Positions 37,953 to 46,866 of a stretch of 64,000 bases of DNA are shown piece by piece. Origin of the DNA: Alcanivorax sp. 24 (GTDB taxonomy: Bacteria > Pseudomonadota > Gammaproteobacteria > Pseudomonadales > Alcanivoracaceae); the NCBI RefSeq assembly GCF_004360225.1, contig NZ_SNUA01000013.1, positions 62,001-126,000 on the forward strand, written 5' to 3'. The notes under the pieces were generated by a model. That model had not been told where the DNA came from. It did no database searches and saw only the letters and a list, made by a program, of their open reading frames with translations. The first letter of the stretch is position 1, and every line of letters begins with the position of its first letter. Position numbers and translations under genes: made by a program.

Positions 37953-39302
37953 ATGTTCGGACTTTCCCCCCTGCGTCGCGGTGGCATCGCGGCCCTGTCC
38001 CTTTCGGTCGCCGCTTCGATTGCTTCCCCGGCTTTCGCCGCCATGGGTAACACCGCCAGCAGCTATGGCCTTTTTCCTGGTGATGTGGCATCCGCTCAGG
38101 CCCTTTCCATGTTCAATCCGCAGGCGTCGGCGCTGTATTACAACCCGTCCTACCTGATCAAGGACCCCCGTGGTGAGCTGACCATCGGCTTCCTGCATGC
38201 CGAGCAGGAGCTTGATGGCAGGAGTCTGGGGGGCGCGGCACCGGCCACGCGCGACGGTAACCTGCTCGACGACAGCCGCAGCCAGCAGCAATTGATCGCG
38301 CTGAAAACCGATCTGTCCAGCATCACCAAATTCGAACATCCAATTTACTTCGCCATCATCGCCGGCGTGGAAAAATACGGGAAAGAAATGCTCTCCTTTA
38401 ATTCCACCACGTCCATGGGCGGGCAATACATGGAGTACGGTCGTCAACCGTTATTCCTGAATATCGGCGGTGGTACCGAGTTGCTGCACGGGATCGCCGT
38501 CGGCGCCTCCGCGCACGTCTCCCTGCGCTCCGACGCTAAACTGGTGGCGAGCTCCAACCTGGCCGGTGAGACCCAGTATGAAACACTCGAGGTCAACGCC
38601 AAACCGGTGATCCGCCCGGTGCTCGGTGTCACCCTGGACTGGGGCAAGCTGATCTGCGGCAAGGGGGATTGCATCACCGACGGCCTGGAAACCGCATTCG
38701 CCTTTCGCGGCCATACCGAAGCGCGCACCTCGGTGGACTCGCGCATCACCATTCCCGGCACCGTGCCGTCGCCGGGTATCGCCTTGCTGATCGATACCGT
38801 GGATTCCTATCAACCGGACATTTACAGCGCCGGGTTGCAATACCGTTTCAATGACCGGCTGCGTGCCGGGGTGACGGTGGAACGGCAGAACTGGTCGGAC
38901 CTGATGGAGGTGCTGGAGGACGACACCGTCAAGGATCAGGCGGACATCCGCTTCAAGGACATCACCGTGCCCCGGGTCGGGGTTGAGTGGAGCGCGCTCA
39001 AGAATGTAAGCCTGACCGCCGGCGTGGCGTTCCGGGAATCACCGATGGAAAGCGATCGCAGCCTGGACGTCAATTATCTGGATGCGGACAAGACCATCTA
39101 CGGCGTCGGTGGCTCCTGGACCATCGAGCAACCCCCGATCCTTGCGTATCCCATGCGAGTGGATTTCGGCTACCAGTTCCATGATATCGACGAGCGCAAG
39201 TTTGATCTGACCAGTGACCGGGCCCCGGTGAATCCCTACGAAACCATCGAAACCGGCGGTGAAGTCCATGTATTCAGTGGTTCCGTCACCCTGAAGTTCT
39301 GA
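37953..39302 (+). CDS. FadL-like outer-membrane transport protein, copy 1
   Basis: 449 residues; GGAGG precedes the ATG. A Sec signal ends near S-P-A-F-A-A. The N-terminal region of the mature protein carries A-L-Y-Y-N-P-S-Y-L, the N-P element seen at the hatch of FadL/TodX channels, and the chain ends V-F-S-G-S-V-T-L-K-F with a terminal Phe, as outer-membrane barrels do. FadL relatives pass long-chain fatty acids, alkanes or aromatics. Its stop is 11 bp before a large lipoprotein gene, and the pair is duplicated at 54392-58954, where this gene's partner carries a stop codon. It is probably the only functional porin copy in the window. Confidence 0.82.
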   Translation: MFGLSPLRRGGIAALSLSVAASIASPAFAAMGNTASSYGLFPGDVASAQALSMFNPQASALYYNPSYLIKDPRGELTIGFLHAEQELDGRSLGGAAPATRDGNLLDDSRSQQQLIALKTDLSSITKFEHPIYFAIIAGVEKYGKEMLSFNSTTSMGGQYMEYGRQPLFLNIGGGTELLHGIAVGASAHVSLRSDAKLVASSNLAGETQYETLEVNAKPVIRPVLGVTLDWGKLICGKGDCITDGLETAFAFRGHTEARTSVDSRITIPGTVPSPGIALLIDTVDSYQPDIYSAGLQYRFNDRLRAGVTVERQNWSDLMEVLEDDTVKDQADIRFKDITVPRVGVEWSALKNVSLTAGVAFRESPMESDRSLDVNYLDADKTIYGVGGSWTIEQPPILAYPMRVDFGYQFHDIDERKFDLTSDRAPVNPYETIETGGEVHVFSGSVTLKF

Positions 39303-39313
39303 GGAGTGGTGTC

Positions 39314-42300
39314 ATGCGAAGCAAACTGATCATAGCCGCCTGCGCCGGTATCCTGGCCGGTTGCGGGGGGGGCGGTAGCAGCAATCCGAGTTTCGATGGG
39401 CCCCAGTACAATCCCAAGGAACTGTATTTCAACTACCCTTTCGACGGGCAGGCCTATGTGGCGCCGTCCGCTCCGGTGGTGCTGGAGTTCAGTGATCCCC
39501 TGGAGGTGACCGAGGACAACTTCCGTTTCACTGGTCCTGGTGGCGCGCCGGTGCCTTTCGATATGAAGGTGATGAACGATGGCCGTAACGTGGTGTTGCA
39601 ACCGACCACGCCGCTGGCGCCGATCAGCGACTACAAGGTCGCCATCATTGACCTGGCTCCGGACGGCCGGGTGGTCAATTTCCGTGACGGGGAACTGAAC
39701 TTTTCCACCCGTCCCGCTCTGGAAGGGCCGCTGTCGTGGCAGCGTGCTTCCGACACCTTTGAGGTCACTGAGATTTTCCCGGACGATGAGCAGTTTCCCA
39801 CCGTGGATTTCTCCACTTTCCGGCTGCGTATCTCCCAGCCGCTGGACTCATCTTCCGTGGTTTACGGGGATACCGTCAGCCTGAAACAGGGGGATGAGTT
39901 GGTGCCGGCGCTGGTGTTGAGCGGTCGCGATACGCTCACCGTGGATCCGCTGGAAGACATGACCCCGGGGCAGCAGTATGTGCTGACGGTGACCGGGCTC
40001 ACCAGCGTTGCCGGGGAAACACTGGCGCCGTTCGAGCGCACCGTGACACCGCTGAACACCAAGTCCAGCACCGGTGAACGGGAAGTGCTGGTGACCGAGG
40101 CGCCGGCCACCGACGACACCCTCGGCTGTCTTGATGACGGTGACCTGCGAACTTCGGAACTGACTGGTGATCCGATCAACTGCGTGCCGTTGATCAGCAC
40201 CCTGCTGGCCAATGGCACCGCTTCCAAACAGTCTGGTGATATCTACGCCGAACTGGCGTTCCCGCCCAACTTCCCGGATGTGACGCCGCTGCGTATCAAG
40301 CGTGGTGGGATTCTGGTGGGCGAACCGCTGGATGTGTTGATCGGCGGGGAAGTGCCGGTGGGCTTCGACTCCGGCGCGGTGACCATCCAGGTGATGTCGG
40401 ACGCCACCGGTTACCTGTTTCCCAATCCCAACTCCGATTCCCCCGATGCCGCCAAGAACGTGCGTCTGTTCATGGATCTCGCCGCCAACACCAAGGATGC
40501 CCGGGCCAACGGCGCCTTCACGCAGAACCTGATGCACGTGGAACTGGTCGGCAAGGCGATCGTCGAGGACGGCAAACTGGTCACCGACGCGCTCACCGTG
40601 GTGGAGCCCCGGGTGCTGGGCGTGGAAAACAGCCACGGTGTATTGAGCTTCCATATGGAGTCCTACCGCGACCAGGAGAACGCGCCGCCGCAACCGGCGG
40701 ATACCGTGCCGCCGACCTTGCTGGTGATGGACGACAATGGCGAGCAGCGGCTGTCCTGGACGCCGGGAGACGTGGCCGATCGTGCCGTGCCCGGTGAACC
40801 GATCACCCTGCTGTTCAGCGAGGCGCTGGATCCACTCAGCGTGCGACCGGGCGAGACCGTCCAACTGACCAAGGGCGGCACCGCGGAGCCGTTCTCCTGG
40901 AGCCTGGACGGTAACGCTTTGGTAATACAGCCGGAATCGCCACTGGCCTTCGGCGTGCCCTATGAAGTCAGCGCCACCAACGGCCTGACCGATCTGGCCG
41001 GCAACGGGTTGCAGGTGCTGGATCCACTGACCGGCCTCAACACCATTGGCTTCACCATGCCGGAATACGTGGTGGCACGGGACGGCGAGGATGTGCGCCG
41101 CGCGCCGTTTGCCATGGTGGTCTACCCGGGTTTCCCCTGCGCCAGCAGCGCCGCCACGGCGTCCGACATCGCCGCCGGCGTGCAGGGCGTGTGTGTCTCT
41201 TCGAGCTCTGAATCCGAGCAGGTGGAAGTGGATGAACTGCCGATCGTCGGCATGCCGGCGAACCGGCCGATCCGGGTGCGCTTCTCCCAGAACATGGAGG
41301 CCGGCAGCTTGACCCTGGGAACCGCCTGCGGTCAGGGCGCGTTCCGTGTCGAGCGGGTAAGCGAGGACGGTACCTGCCAGGGCGTGGTGGACGGCGATTT
41401 GAGACCGGAAACCCGGGCTCTGACTTTTACACCGGAGCAACCCTGGGAAGAGGGTGCTTTGTATCGCTATACCCTGGCTTCGCAAAGCGATGGCTGCGGC
41501 GGTGACGTCATATGTTCCACCGATGGGTTACCGCTGCAGACCGCCTTGCTGGAAGGCAGTGATGCCAAATCCGGCGGTCCCAACATGGACGTCCTGTTCC
41601 GGGGGGCCGGTGCCGTGACCACGGTGTTCCAGGAATTGAGCAACCTGCCGAGCGTCGATGCCAACAGTAACTTTGTCGTCGACGAAGGCGAGCCGAGGGT
41701 GCCGGCGGGTACCCCGGATCCGGCGACGCCGGCCAACGCCACGCTGATCCGTCCCAACGGTGATGGCGGTGGCGGCCTGGTCAGCACCGCCAACACCGGT
41801 TGCGGATTCGAGGGTACGCCACCCTATACCGAGGACGATCAGATCGATTGTGACAGTGAGCGGATTCTGTATCTCACCGGTGATCTGAATACGGAAATTC
41901 TCGATTACGATGGCGAGGCGGGCGGTGTCCCGGTGGTGATTTATCCGACCACCGTGGCGCTGAGCAACCTGGATGCCACGGCGGTGATCGGTCTGGATCT
42001 GGACACCTCCGACGGTGACAACTCGCTGAGTGATCTGCCGATTGTCGGCGGTCTGCTGGGCGGCCTGGTGCAGACTCTGGGGGATGTTCTTGGCATCCTG
42101 GGGCTGGAGGAAGCCGTGCTCGGCCAGGTGGGTAACCTGGGGCTGGTGCCGATCGAGACCCACACCGGGCCGAACATCATGCGGGTGCGTTATGACGAGG
42201 ACGGTGATGGCAATCGCACCATGCCGCCAGTGGGGCGCATCATCGCAACCCCGGACGGGCCGGTGTTCCGGATCACTTTTGATCTGCTGTTCGACGCGCC

Positions 42301-42541
42301 GGAGCTGAGTCTGCCGCTGGGGCTGCAGCACAACGTGAAAAGCCTGCCGATCGATAACGTGCAACTGGAAGGTCCCGTGGACTTCCTGCCCGATGGCCGC
42401 TTGTTCATCGGACTGGAAAATCTGGAACCGCTGAATGTGGATCTGGAAATCACCCTGGCCGGCTTGCCCGGTGGCCAGGTGAATCTGACCATTCCCACCA
42501 GCGGCATTAACCTGAGTTACCAGAGCGGCTCGATCAAATAG
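39314..42541 (+). CDS. Large Ig-like domain lipoprotein, copy 1
   Basis: 1075 residues with a lipobox I-L-A-G-C (Cys17) and a glycine-rich linker. Repeated SbsA-type Ig-like (Big_5) domains are recognisable near residues 34-135, 155-245, 485-580 and 650-740, with phrases such as P-V-V-L-E-F-S-D-P-L, L-T-V-D-P-L and Q-P-W-E-E-G-A-L-Y-R-Y-T-L. Cysteines occur in pairs shared with copy 2, suggesting disulfides. D-A-N-S-N-F-V-V-D-E could be a Ca2+-binding loop. There is no lipase G-x-S-x-G, unlike VolA, a FadL-linked surface lipoprotein of Vibrio. It is probably anchored in the outer membrane and works with the FadL-like channel 11 bp upstream. A hairpin terminator follows. Confidence 0.75.
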   Translation: MRSKLIIAACAGILAGCGGGGSSNPSFDGPQYNPKELYFNYPFDGQAYVAPSAPVVLEFSDPLEVTEDNFRFTGPGGAPVPFDMKVMNDGRNVVLQPTTPLAPISDYKVAIIDLAPDGRVVNFRDGELNFSTRPALEGPLSWQRASDTFEVTEIFPDDEQFPTVDFSTFRLRISQPLDSSSVVYGDTVSLKQGDELVPALVLSGRDTLTVDPLEDMTPGQQYVLTVTGLTSVAGETLAPFERTVTPLNTKSSTGEREVLVTEAPATDDTLGCLDDGDLRTSELTGDPINCVPLISTLLANGTASKQSGDIYAELAFPPNFPDVTPLRIKRGGILVGEPLDVLIGGEVPVGFDSGAVTIQVMSDATGYLFPNPNSDSPDAAKNVRLFMDLAANTKDARANGAFTQNLMHVELVGKAIVEDGKLVTDALTVVEPRVLGVENSHGVLSFHMESYRDQENAPPQPADTVPPTLLVMDDNGEQRLSWTPGDVADRAVPGEPITLLFSEALDPLSVRPGETVQLTKGGTAEPFSWSLDGNALVIQPESPLAFGVPYEVSATNGLTDLAGNGLQVLDPLTGLNTIGFTMPEYVVARDGEDVRRAPFAMVVYPGFPCASSAATASDIAAGVQGVCVSSSSESEQVEVDELPIVGMPANRPIRVRFSQNMEAGSLTLGTACGQGAFRVERVSEDGTCQGVVDGDLRPETRALTFTPEQPWEEGALYRYTLASQSDGCGGDVICSTDGLPLQTALLEGSDAKSGGPNMDVLFRGAGAVTTVFQELSNLPSVDANSNFVVDEGEPRVPAGTPDPATPANATLIRPNGDGGGGLVSTANTGCGFEGTPPYTEDDQIDCDSERILYLTGDLNTEILDYDGEAGGVPVVIYPTTVALSNLDATAVIGLDLDTSDGDNSLSDLPIVGGLLGGLVQTLGDVLGILGLEEAVLGQVGNLGLVPIETHTGPNIMRVRYDEDGDGNRTMPPVGRIIATPDGPVFRITFDLLFDAPELSLPLGLQHNVKSLPIDNVQLEGPVDFLPDGRLFIGLENLEPLNVDLEITLAGLPGGQVNLTIPTSGINLSYQSGSIK

Positions 42542-42557
42542 GTCAGTGAAGACGAGA

Positions 42558-42584
42558 AGGTTCGCGGCGCAAGGCCGCGAACCT
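42558..42584 (+). terminator. Rho-independent terminator after lipoprotein copy 1
   Basis: Perfect 11-bp stem AGGTTCGCGGC / GCCGCGAACCT with loop GCAAG, followed by CTTTGCC. Confidence 0.8.
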
Positions 42585-42672
42585 CTTTGCCGGTGGACGA
42601 CTTCCCTGCTCAAACCGTAAACTAGCTGCTTTCCGCCGGTCCGGCGGTCTCGCGCTGATTTTCGGAACCCCC

Positions 42673-44190
42673 ATGCTTGAAAAGTACGTCAAACGGATCC
42701 TGCAATCCCGCGTCTATGACGTGGCCCATGAGACCCCCATCCACGCCGCGCCGCTGATTTCCCGGCGAATTGGCAACCGGGTGCTGCTCAAGCGCGAGGA
42801 TCTGCAGCCGGTGTTCTCCTTCAAGCTGCGCGGCGCCTACAACAAAGTGGCCCAGCTTTCCGAGGCCCAGCGCGAACGCGGCGTGATCTGCGCATCCGCC
42901 GGCAACCACGCTCAGGGGTTGGCGCTGGCGGCCACCTCCATGAATGTGCGCTCGGTGATCGTGATGCCGCGCACCACGCCGGATATCAAGGTTAAATCCG
43001 TACGTCAGCTTGGCGGCAAGGCGGTGCTGGTGGGCGACAGCTTCGATGAGGCGCTGGCCCATGCCCGCAAGCTGGAAGAAAAGGAAGGCCTGACGTTCGT
43101 CCACCCCTACGATGATCCTGACGTGATCGCCGGGCAGGGCACCGTGGGCATGGAGATCCTGCGCCAGCAAAGCCGCGATCTGGATGCCGTCTTCATCCCG
43201 GTGGGTGGCGGTGGACTGGCCGCGGGGGTCGCCGCCTACGTTAAGTACGTGCGCCCGGATGTGAAGATCATTGCCGTGGAGCCGGAAGACGCCGCTTGCC
43301 TGAAAGCCGCCCTGGAGCGTAAACGCCGGGTAACGCTGCCTGAAGTGGGGTTGTTCGCCGATGGCGTGGCGGTGAAGCAGATCGGCAAGGAAACCTTCCG
43401 GGTGCTGAAGGACACGGTGGATGAGGTGATCACCGCCACCACCGACGAGATCTGCGCGGCCATCAAGGACACCTTCGAGGACACCCGCACCGTCTGCGAG
43501 CCCGCCGGAGCTCTGGCCCTGGCCGGCCTGAAAAAATGGGTGGCGCGCACCAAGTCGGAGAACAAGACGCTGGTGGCGATCCAGAGTGGTGCCAATGTCA
43601 ATTTTGATCGTCTGCGGCATATTTCCGAGCGGGCGGAACTGGGCGAGCAGCGCGAGGCGATTCTGGCGGTAACCATCCCCGAGAAGCCGGGCGCCTACCG
43701 TAATTTTCTGCAGGTGGTGGGGCGCCGCGCCATCACCGAGTTCAATTATCGGTACGCCGGGGAACACGAAGCGAATATTTTTGTCGGTATTCAGACCAGC
43801 TCTGGTGGCGCGGATCTTGCTCCGTTACTGGAAGAGCTGCGGGCTGCCGGTTATCCGGTGGTGGACATGACTGGCAACGAGATGGCCAAGCTGCACATTC
43901 GCCATATGGTGGGTGGGCACACCTCGCGCCAGGACCTGGACGAAATGCTGTTCCGGGTGGAATTTCCCGAGCGCCCCGGGGCGCTGCTGAAGTTCCTCAT
44001 GTCGCTGGGCCACAAGTGGAATATCAGCCTGTTCCACTATAGAAACCACGGCGCCGCCTATGGACGGGTGCTGGTGGGCTTCCAGGTGCCCTTCGGAGAA
44101 AGGGGCAACCTGCGCAAGGACCTCAAGAAAGTCCCCTATCCGATGGTGGAAGAGAGTGACAATCCAGCGTACCGGCTGTTTTTGAACTAG
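42673..44190 (+). CDS. ilvA: Threonine ammonia-lyase (threonine deaminase), biosynthetic
   Basis: 505 residues. The PLP lysine lies in F-S-F-K-L-R-G-A-Y-N-K, the glycine loop in S-A-G-N-H-A-Q-G, and V-G-G-G-G-L-A-A-G in the second lobe. From about residue 330 there are two ACT-like regulatory domains (ILAVTIPEKPGAYRNF and MLFRVEFPERPGALLKF), the long IlvA form under isoleucine feedback. It converts threonine to 2-oxobutanoate for isoleucine synthesis. Confidence 0.96.
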   Translation: MLEKYVKRILQSRVYDVAHETPIHAAPLISRRIGNRVLLKREDLQPVFSFKLRGAYNKVAQLSEAQRERGVICASAGNHAQGLALAATSMNVRSVIVMPRTTPDIKVKSVRQLGGKAVLVGDSFDEALAHARKLEEKEGLTFVHPYDDPDVIAGQGTVGMEILRQQSRDLDAVFIPVGGGGLAAGVAAYVKYVRPDVKIIAVEPEDAACLKAALERKRRVTLPEVGLFADGVAVKQIGKETFRVLKDTVDEVITATTDEICAAIKDTFEDTRTVCEPAGALALAGLKKWVARTKSENKTLVAIQSGANVNFDRLRHISERAELGEQREAILAVTIPEKPGAYRNFLQVVGRRAITEFNYRYAGEHEANIFVGIQTSSGGADLAPLLEELRAAGYPVVDMTGNEMAKLHIRHMVGGHTSRQDLDEMLFRVEFPERPGALLKFLMSLGHKWNISLFHYRNHGAAYGRVLVGFQVPFGERGNLRKDLKKVPYPMVEESDNPAYRLFLN

Positions 44191-44422
44191 GACGTGAGCG
44201 ATCACACACCTCGTAAACCACGGATCACGCCAGGTGAAAGTTGAGCGGTACTTTTGTTAAGAAAGGTGAGCATGTTGATGTAACCGCTTGACTTTTAAGA
44301 GGCAAGTGATCATTTTTCGATCCAGTTCTCGTTTTGTTACATAAAATTTGCATTAGTATTCCATGCTTCGGCATGGACAGCCTTTTGAGAGTGATGACTT
44401 TTTCTTGGGGATTGAAGACACA

Positions 44423-44575
44423 ATGAAGAAAAGACCAGATGCACTGGTTGTCCTGGCGATCATTTTTGCCACCGGCGTTTTGGTGAGCACCCTCACCCAC
44501 GGTGGCAATCAGCCGGATCTGGAGCGCTATGCCCAGTCCGCCGGCGTCAGTATCAAGGCCGATCAGTCACGCTAA
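44423..44575 (+). CDS. Small single-span membrane protein, unknown function
   Basis: 50 residues: M-K-K-R-P-D, one hydrophobic helix (ALVVLAIIFATGVLVSTL, about 7-24), then a short polar tail rich in charged residues. The upstream 230 bp are unusually A/T-rich for this genome (for example 44281-44360), consistent with a dedicated promoter. No strong Shine-Dalgarno sequence is seen. It ends one base before the fau stop on the opposite strand. Composition and codon use look coding, but the family is not recognised. Confidence 0.55.
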   Translation: MKKRPDALVVLAIIFATGVLVSTLTHGGNQPDLERYAQSAGVSIKADQSR

Positions 44576-45160
44576 TCAGTTGCGAGAATCCGTTATAATA
44601 AGGTCCAGCGGCTGATCCCAGGGGGCTTCCGGCACCCTGGACAGCCGTTGACACTCAAAAGCGACGCCCACCAGCCGGGGGCGGCGTGGTCGTCGCGCGA
44701 AATTCGCCAAAGTCCGATCGTAAAAGCCGCCGCCCATGCCCAGGCGATGGCCTCGATCATCGAATCCCACCAGTGGAATCAACAGAACATCCAGCGCCCA
44801 GTCCGCCCGTGCTCGCTCCGCGCATCGTGGCTCTCCGATGCCAAAACGATTGGCGCGCAGTCTTTTCTCCCGGCGCCAGAGATGAAAACGCAGACGGCCG
44901 CGGTAAACCGGGTCCAGCACCGGCAGATACAGACGGGTGCCCTGAAAGCGGCGCTGAGCCAGCCCCGGTAGCGGCGACAATTCGCCGTCGGCGGCATGAT
45001 AGACCGCCACATGGCGAGCCCGCCGCGGTCCCAGTTCCCGCCGCAAATTACGCGCGAACCGCCTCTCCGCCAGACGCCGCTCACCCGCACCCAAAGCCCG
45101 CCGCCGCGCCCGTAACTCACGGCGCAACTGCTTGCGATCGGTTAACTTGGGTTGATTCAT
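44576..45160 (-). CDS. fau: 5-formyltetrahydrofolate cyclo-ligase
   Basis: 194 residues starting MNQPKLTDRKQLRRELRARR; a GTG 14 codons upstream was not preferred. The 5-FTHF cyclo-ligase signature D-D-R-G-H-R-L-G-M-G-G-G-F-Y-D-R is present, and L-L-I-P-L-V-G-F precedes it. It converts 5-formyl-THF to methenyl-THF with ATP. The chain is very arginine-rich. It sits directly downstream of 6S RNA, as in E. coli (ssrS-ygfA), where the two are co-transcribed. Confidence 0.92.
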   Translation of the reverse strand: MNQPKLTDRKQLRRELRARRRALGAGERRLAERRFARNLRRELGPRRARHVAVYHAADGELSPLPGLAQRRFQGTRLYLPVLDPVYRGRLRFHLWRREKRLRANRFGIGEPRCAERARADWALDVLLIPLVGFDDRGHRLGMGGGFYDRTLANFARRPRRPRLVGVAFECQRLSRVPEAPWDQPLDLIITDSRN

Positions 45161-45263
45161 GCGAAGGAGGATTTTAAGAAGGGAGAACGACCCGAATAGC
45201 ACAGCGCTTTCTTACAAGCACCCAGCTGTCCACTGTCAACTATCAACTGTCCACTGTAATAAA

Positions 45264-45454
45264 GCGTGCCCCCCGGGCCGCCGCTGCGGGTGTGGCCCTT
45301 GAACCGTCAGGTTCAAGGCGGGAACCGCGGACCGGACCATCAGGCTTTCCGCTCGGTGGCGGACATGCGCACAGGCCGGCCAATATTGGTTCCCTTTTGG
45401 TACAACATCGGCTCAGGGACATAACCCGGCTGGCGAACGGACCAGGGGACACTT
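45264..45454 (-). ncRNA. ssrS: 6S RNA
   Basis: Read on the minus strand, this stretch has the conserved 6S elements in order: GTGTCCCCTGG pairing with CCGGGGGGCAC as the closing stem; CCCTGAGCCGAT (minus strand of 45407-45418); and the near-palindromic CCTTGAACC...GGTTCAAGG (45297-45318). Both internal elements match E. coli 6S RNA. Length of about 190 nt and location between zapA and fau agree with the family. 6S RNA binds sigma-70 RNA polymerase as a promoter mimic in stationary phase. The ends are estimates: a TATACT -10 box (minus strand, 45461-45466) places the 5-prime end near 45454. Confidence 0.92.
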
Positions 45455-45460
45455 GAGCGT

Positions 45461-45466
45461 AGTATA
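45461..45466 (-). promoter_or_regulatory. -10 box of the 6S RNA gene
   Basis: TATACT on the minus strand, about seven bases before the predicted 6S 5-prime end. The -35 region overlaps the end of zapA and is weak (CTGACC). Confidence 0.6.
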
Positions 45467-45485
45467 TCAGGGCGGGGGCAGCCGG

Positions 45486-45815
45486 TCAGGGCTTGACAGA
45501 AAAGCGGTTCTGGGGGGCGAGCTCCTCGAGCGCACGCAGCTCTCCCTCCAGCCGATCGATCAGCGCCTGCATACGGGCACTGCCGGTCTCATCGGAAGAG
45601 GCCTTGGAGCGGGCTTCCAGCAACTCGTGGCTGATATTCAAGGCCGCCATGATGGCGATGCGTTCCAGACCAATCACATTGGCCTGCTTCACTTCACGCA
45701 TTTGAGTGTCGAGATAGCGGGCGGCGCGCAGCAGATTGTCCTGCTCGCCAACCGGGCAGGCCACGCGGTATTCCTTGCCCAGCAAGTGAATCACCAGCGA
45801 ACTGCTATCGTTCAT
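45486..45815 (-). CDS. zapA: Cell division protein ZapA
   Basis: 109 residues: an N-terminal beta-rich part (LVIHLLGKEYRVACP), then R-A-A-R-Y-L-D and the long C-terminal helix, as in ZapA. It cross-links FtsZ protofilaments at midcell. It overlaps the upstream coiled-coil gene by four bases, and 6S RNA and fau follow, reproducing the zapA-ssrS-fau block of gammaproteobacteria. Confidence 0.93.
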   Translation of the reverse strand: MNDSSSLVIHLLGKEYRVACPVGEQDNLLRAARYLDTQMREVKQANVIGLERIAIMAALNISHELLEARSKASSDETGSARMQALIDRLEGELRALEELAPQNRFSVKP

Positions 45816-46027
45816 GAGTCCTCCTGCTCCAGGGATTGCAGGCGCGTTATGATCGCCTCCACCCGGGAGCGGGCCAAGTCGTTTTTACGGATGAGCTGGG
45901 CCCGTTCATCGAGAAGACGGTGTTCCCGCTCGCGCAGCAGGCGATTCTCTTCGCGCAAACGGTTGGACTGACGCAGCAGGGAGTCCACGTGGGCTTCCAG
46001 TTGCCGCAGTTGTTGTTCCGTCGTCAT
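45812..46027 (-). CDS. TIGR02449-type small coiled-coil protein (ZapB-like)
   Basis: 71 residues that are nearly all heptad coiled coil (LRQLEAHVDSLLRQSNRLRE, then ENRLLREREHRLLDERAQ). It resembles ZapB in length and character and matches the TIGR02449 proteins found before zapA in pseudomonads. The ATGA overlap with zapA predicts coupled synthesis and a role at the division ring. Confidence 0.85.
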   Translation of the reverse strand: MTTEQQLRQLEAHVDSLLRQSNRLREENRLLREREHRLLDERAQLIRKNDLARSRVEAIITRLQSLEQEDS

Positions 46028-46214
46028 GGCAAATCGGTCGCTGTTCGCCTAAGGTTAAGCCCCCGTGCCACTGTCGCTTGCTGCACGTACAGTAGGGAAG
46101 TGGAGGGGCCGCCGCCGGGAATGACGGCTTTTTGTACTATAGGTAGGGCCCTGGAAAGGGTCAATGGAATTCAAGACTTAGCGCCTGTTCATAAACCGTA
46201 ACGTGAAGAACCCC

Positions 46215-46805
46215 ATGTCTGACACCTACGATTTCGAAAGCTGCGCGCGGGCCTTCGCCGGCGCCGGTGTCGCTCACTCCCCCAGTGAAGTGCAGGGGGT
46301 GATCTGCGGACTGCTGGCCACCGGCCACGGTCGCCGCGACGATGAACTGCTGGGCGTGCTCGCCGCCCATGTGGAGTTGCCTTCCGGCTTTGATAATGAC
46401 GTCGCCGCTGTGTTGCTGACCTGCCGTGACCAGGCACTGTCCGCCTTCGCCGATACCGGGCTCGACCTCACCCTGTTGCTGCCGGAAGATGAAGAAGACC
46501 TGGGCCTGCGGGTGGCGGCCCTGGGACAATGGAGCGAAGGCTTCCTGGTGGGTTTCGGCACCGGTGCCGCCGGCACCAGCGACAGCGCCTTGTCCATGGG
46601 CATACAGGAAGCGCTGTCCGATCTGGCGGCGATCAGCCAGGTGGCGACGCCGGAGGACGATGATCCGGAAAGCGAGGATATGTTCGAACAGGTGGCGGAG
46701 CATTGCCGCATGGCCGCGCTGATGATCTACACCGAACTGGTGATGAAGGCGGAACGCAAAGGGCAGCCCGAGCCGAAACCGGAAACCCCGCCCCGGCAGC
46801 ATTGA
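46215..46805 (+). CDS. ygfB: UPF0149/YgfB family protein
   Basis: 196 residues from the ATG (MSDTYDF); a GTG four codons earlier is possible. The family pattern is seen: S-P-S-E-V-Q-G-V-I-C-G-L-L near the start, W-S-E-G-F-L-V-G-F-G in the middle, and a C-terminal acidic region before E-H-C-R-M-A-A-L-M-I-Y-T-E-L. It lies upstream of pepP-ubiH-ubiI, the conserved gammaproteobacterial order. In Pseudomonas the YgfB homologue modulates gene regulation; the function here is inferred only from family. Confidence 0.9.
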   Translation: MSDTYDFESCARAFAGAGVAHSPSEVQGVICGLLATGHGRRDDELLGVLAAHVELPSGFDNDVAAVLLTCRDQALSAFADTGLDLTLLLPEDEEDLGLRVAALGQWSEGFLVGFGTGAAGTSDSALSMGIQEALSDLAAISQVATPEDDDPESEDMFEQVAEHCRMAALMIYTELVMKAERKGQPEPKPETPPRQH

Positions 46806-46866
46806 TACCCGGCGGCGACACCGCCAGTGACTGACGTTTTTAAAGGTTCATGAGGAGGCCGCGTTC

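Noticed and set aside
39314-42541. VolA-type lipase identity for the Ig-like lipoproteins
   Set aside because: The FadL linkage and Ig-like domains are similar, but neither copy shows an HG plus G-x-S-x-G lipase core.
45243-45452. 69-codon frame on the minus strand between zapA and fau
   Set aside because: It coincides with the 6S RNA gene, whose conserved structural elements explain the sequence.
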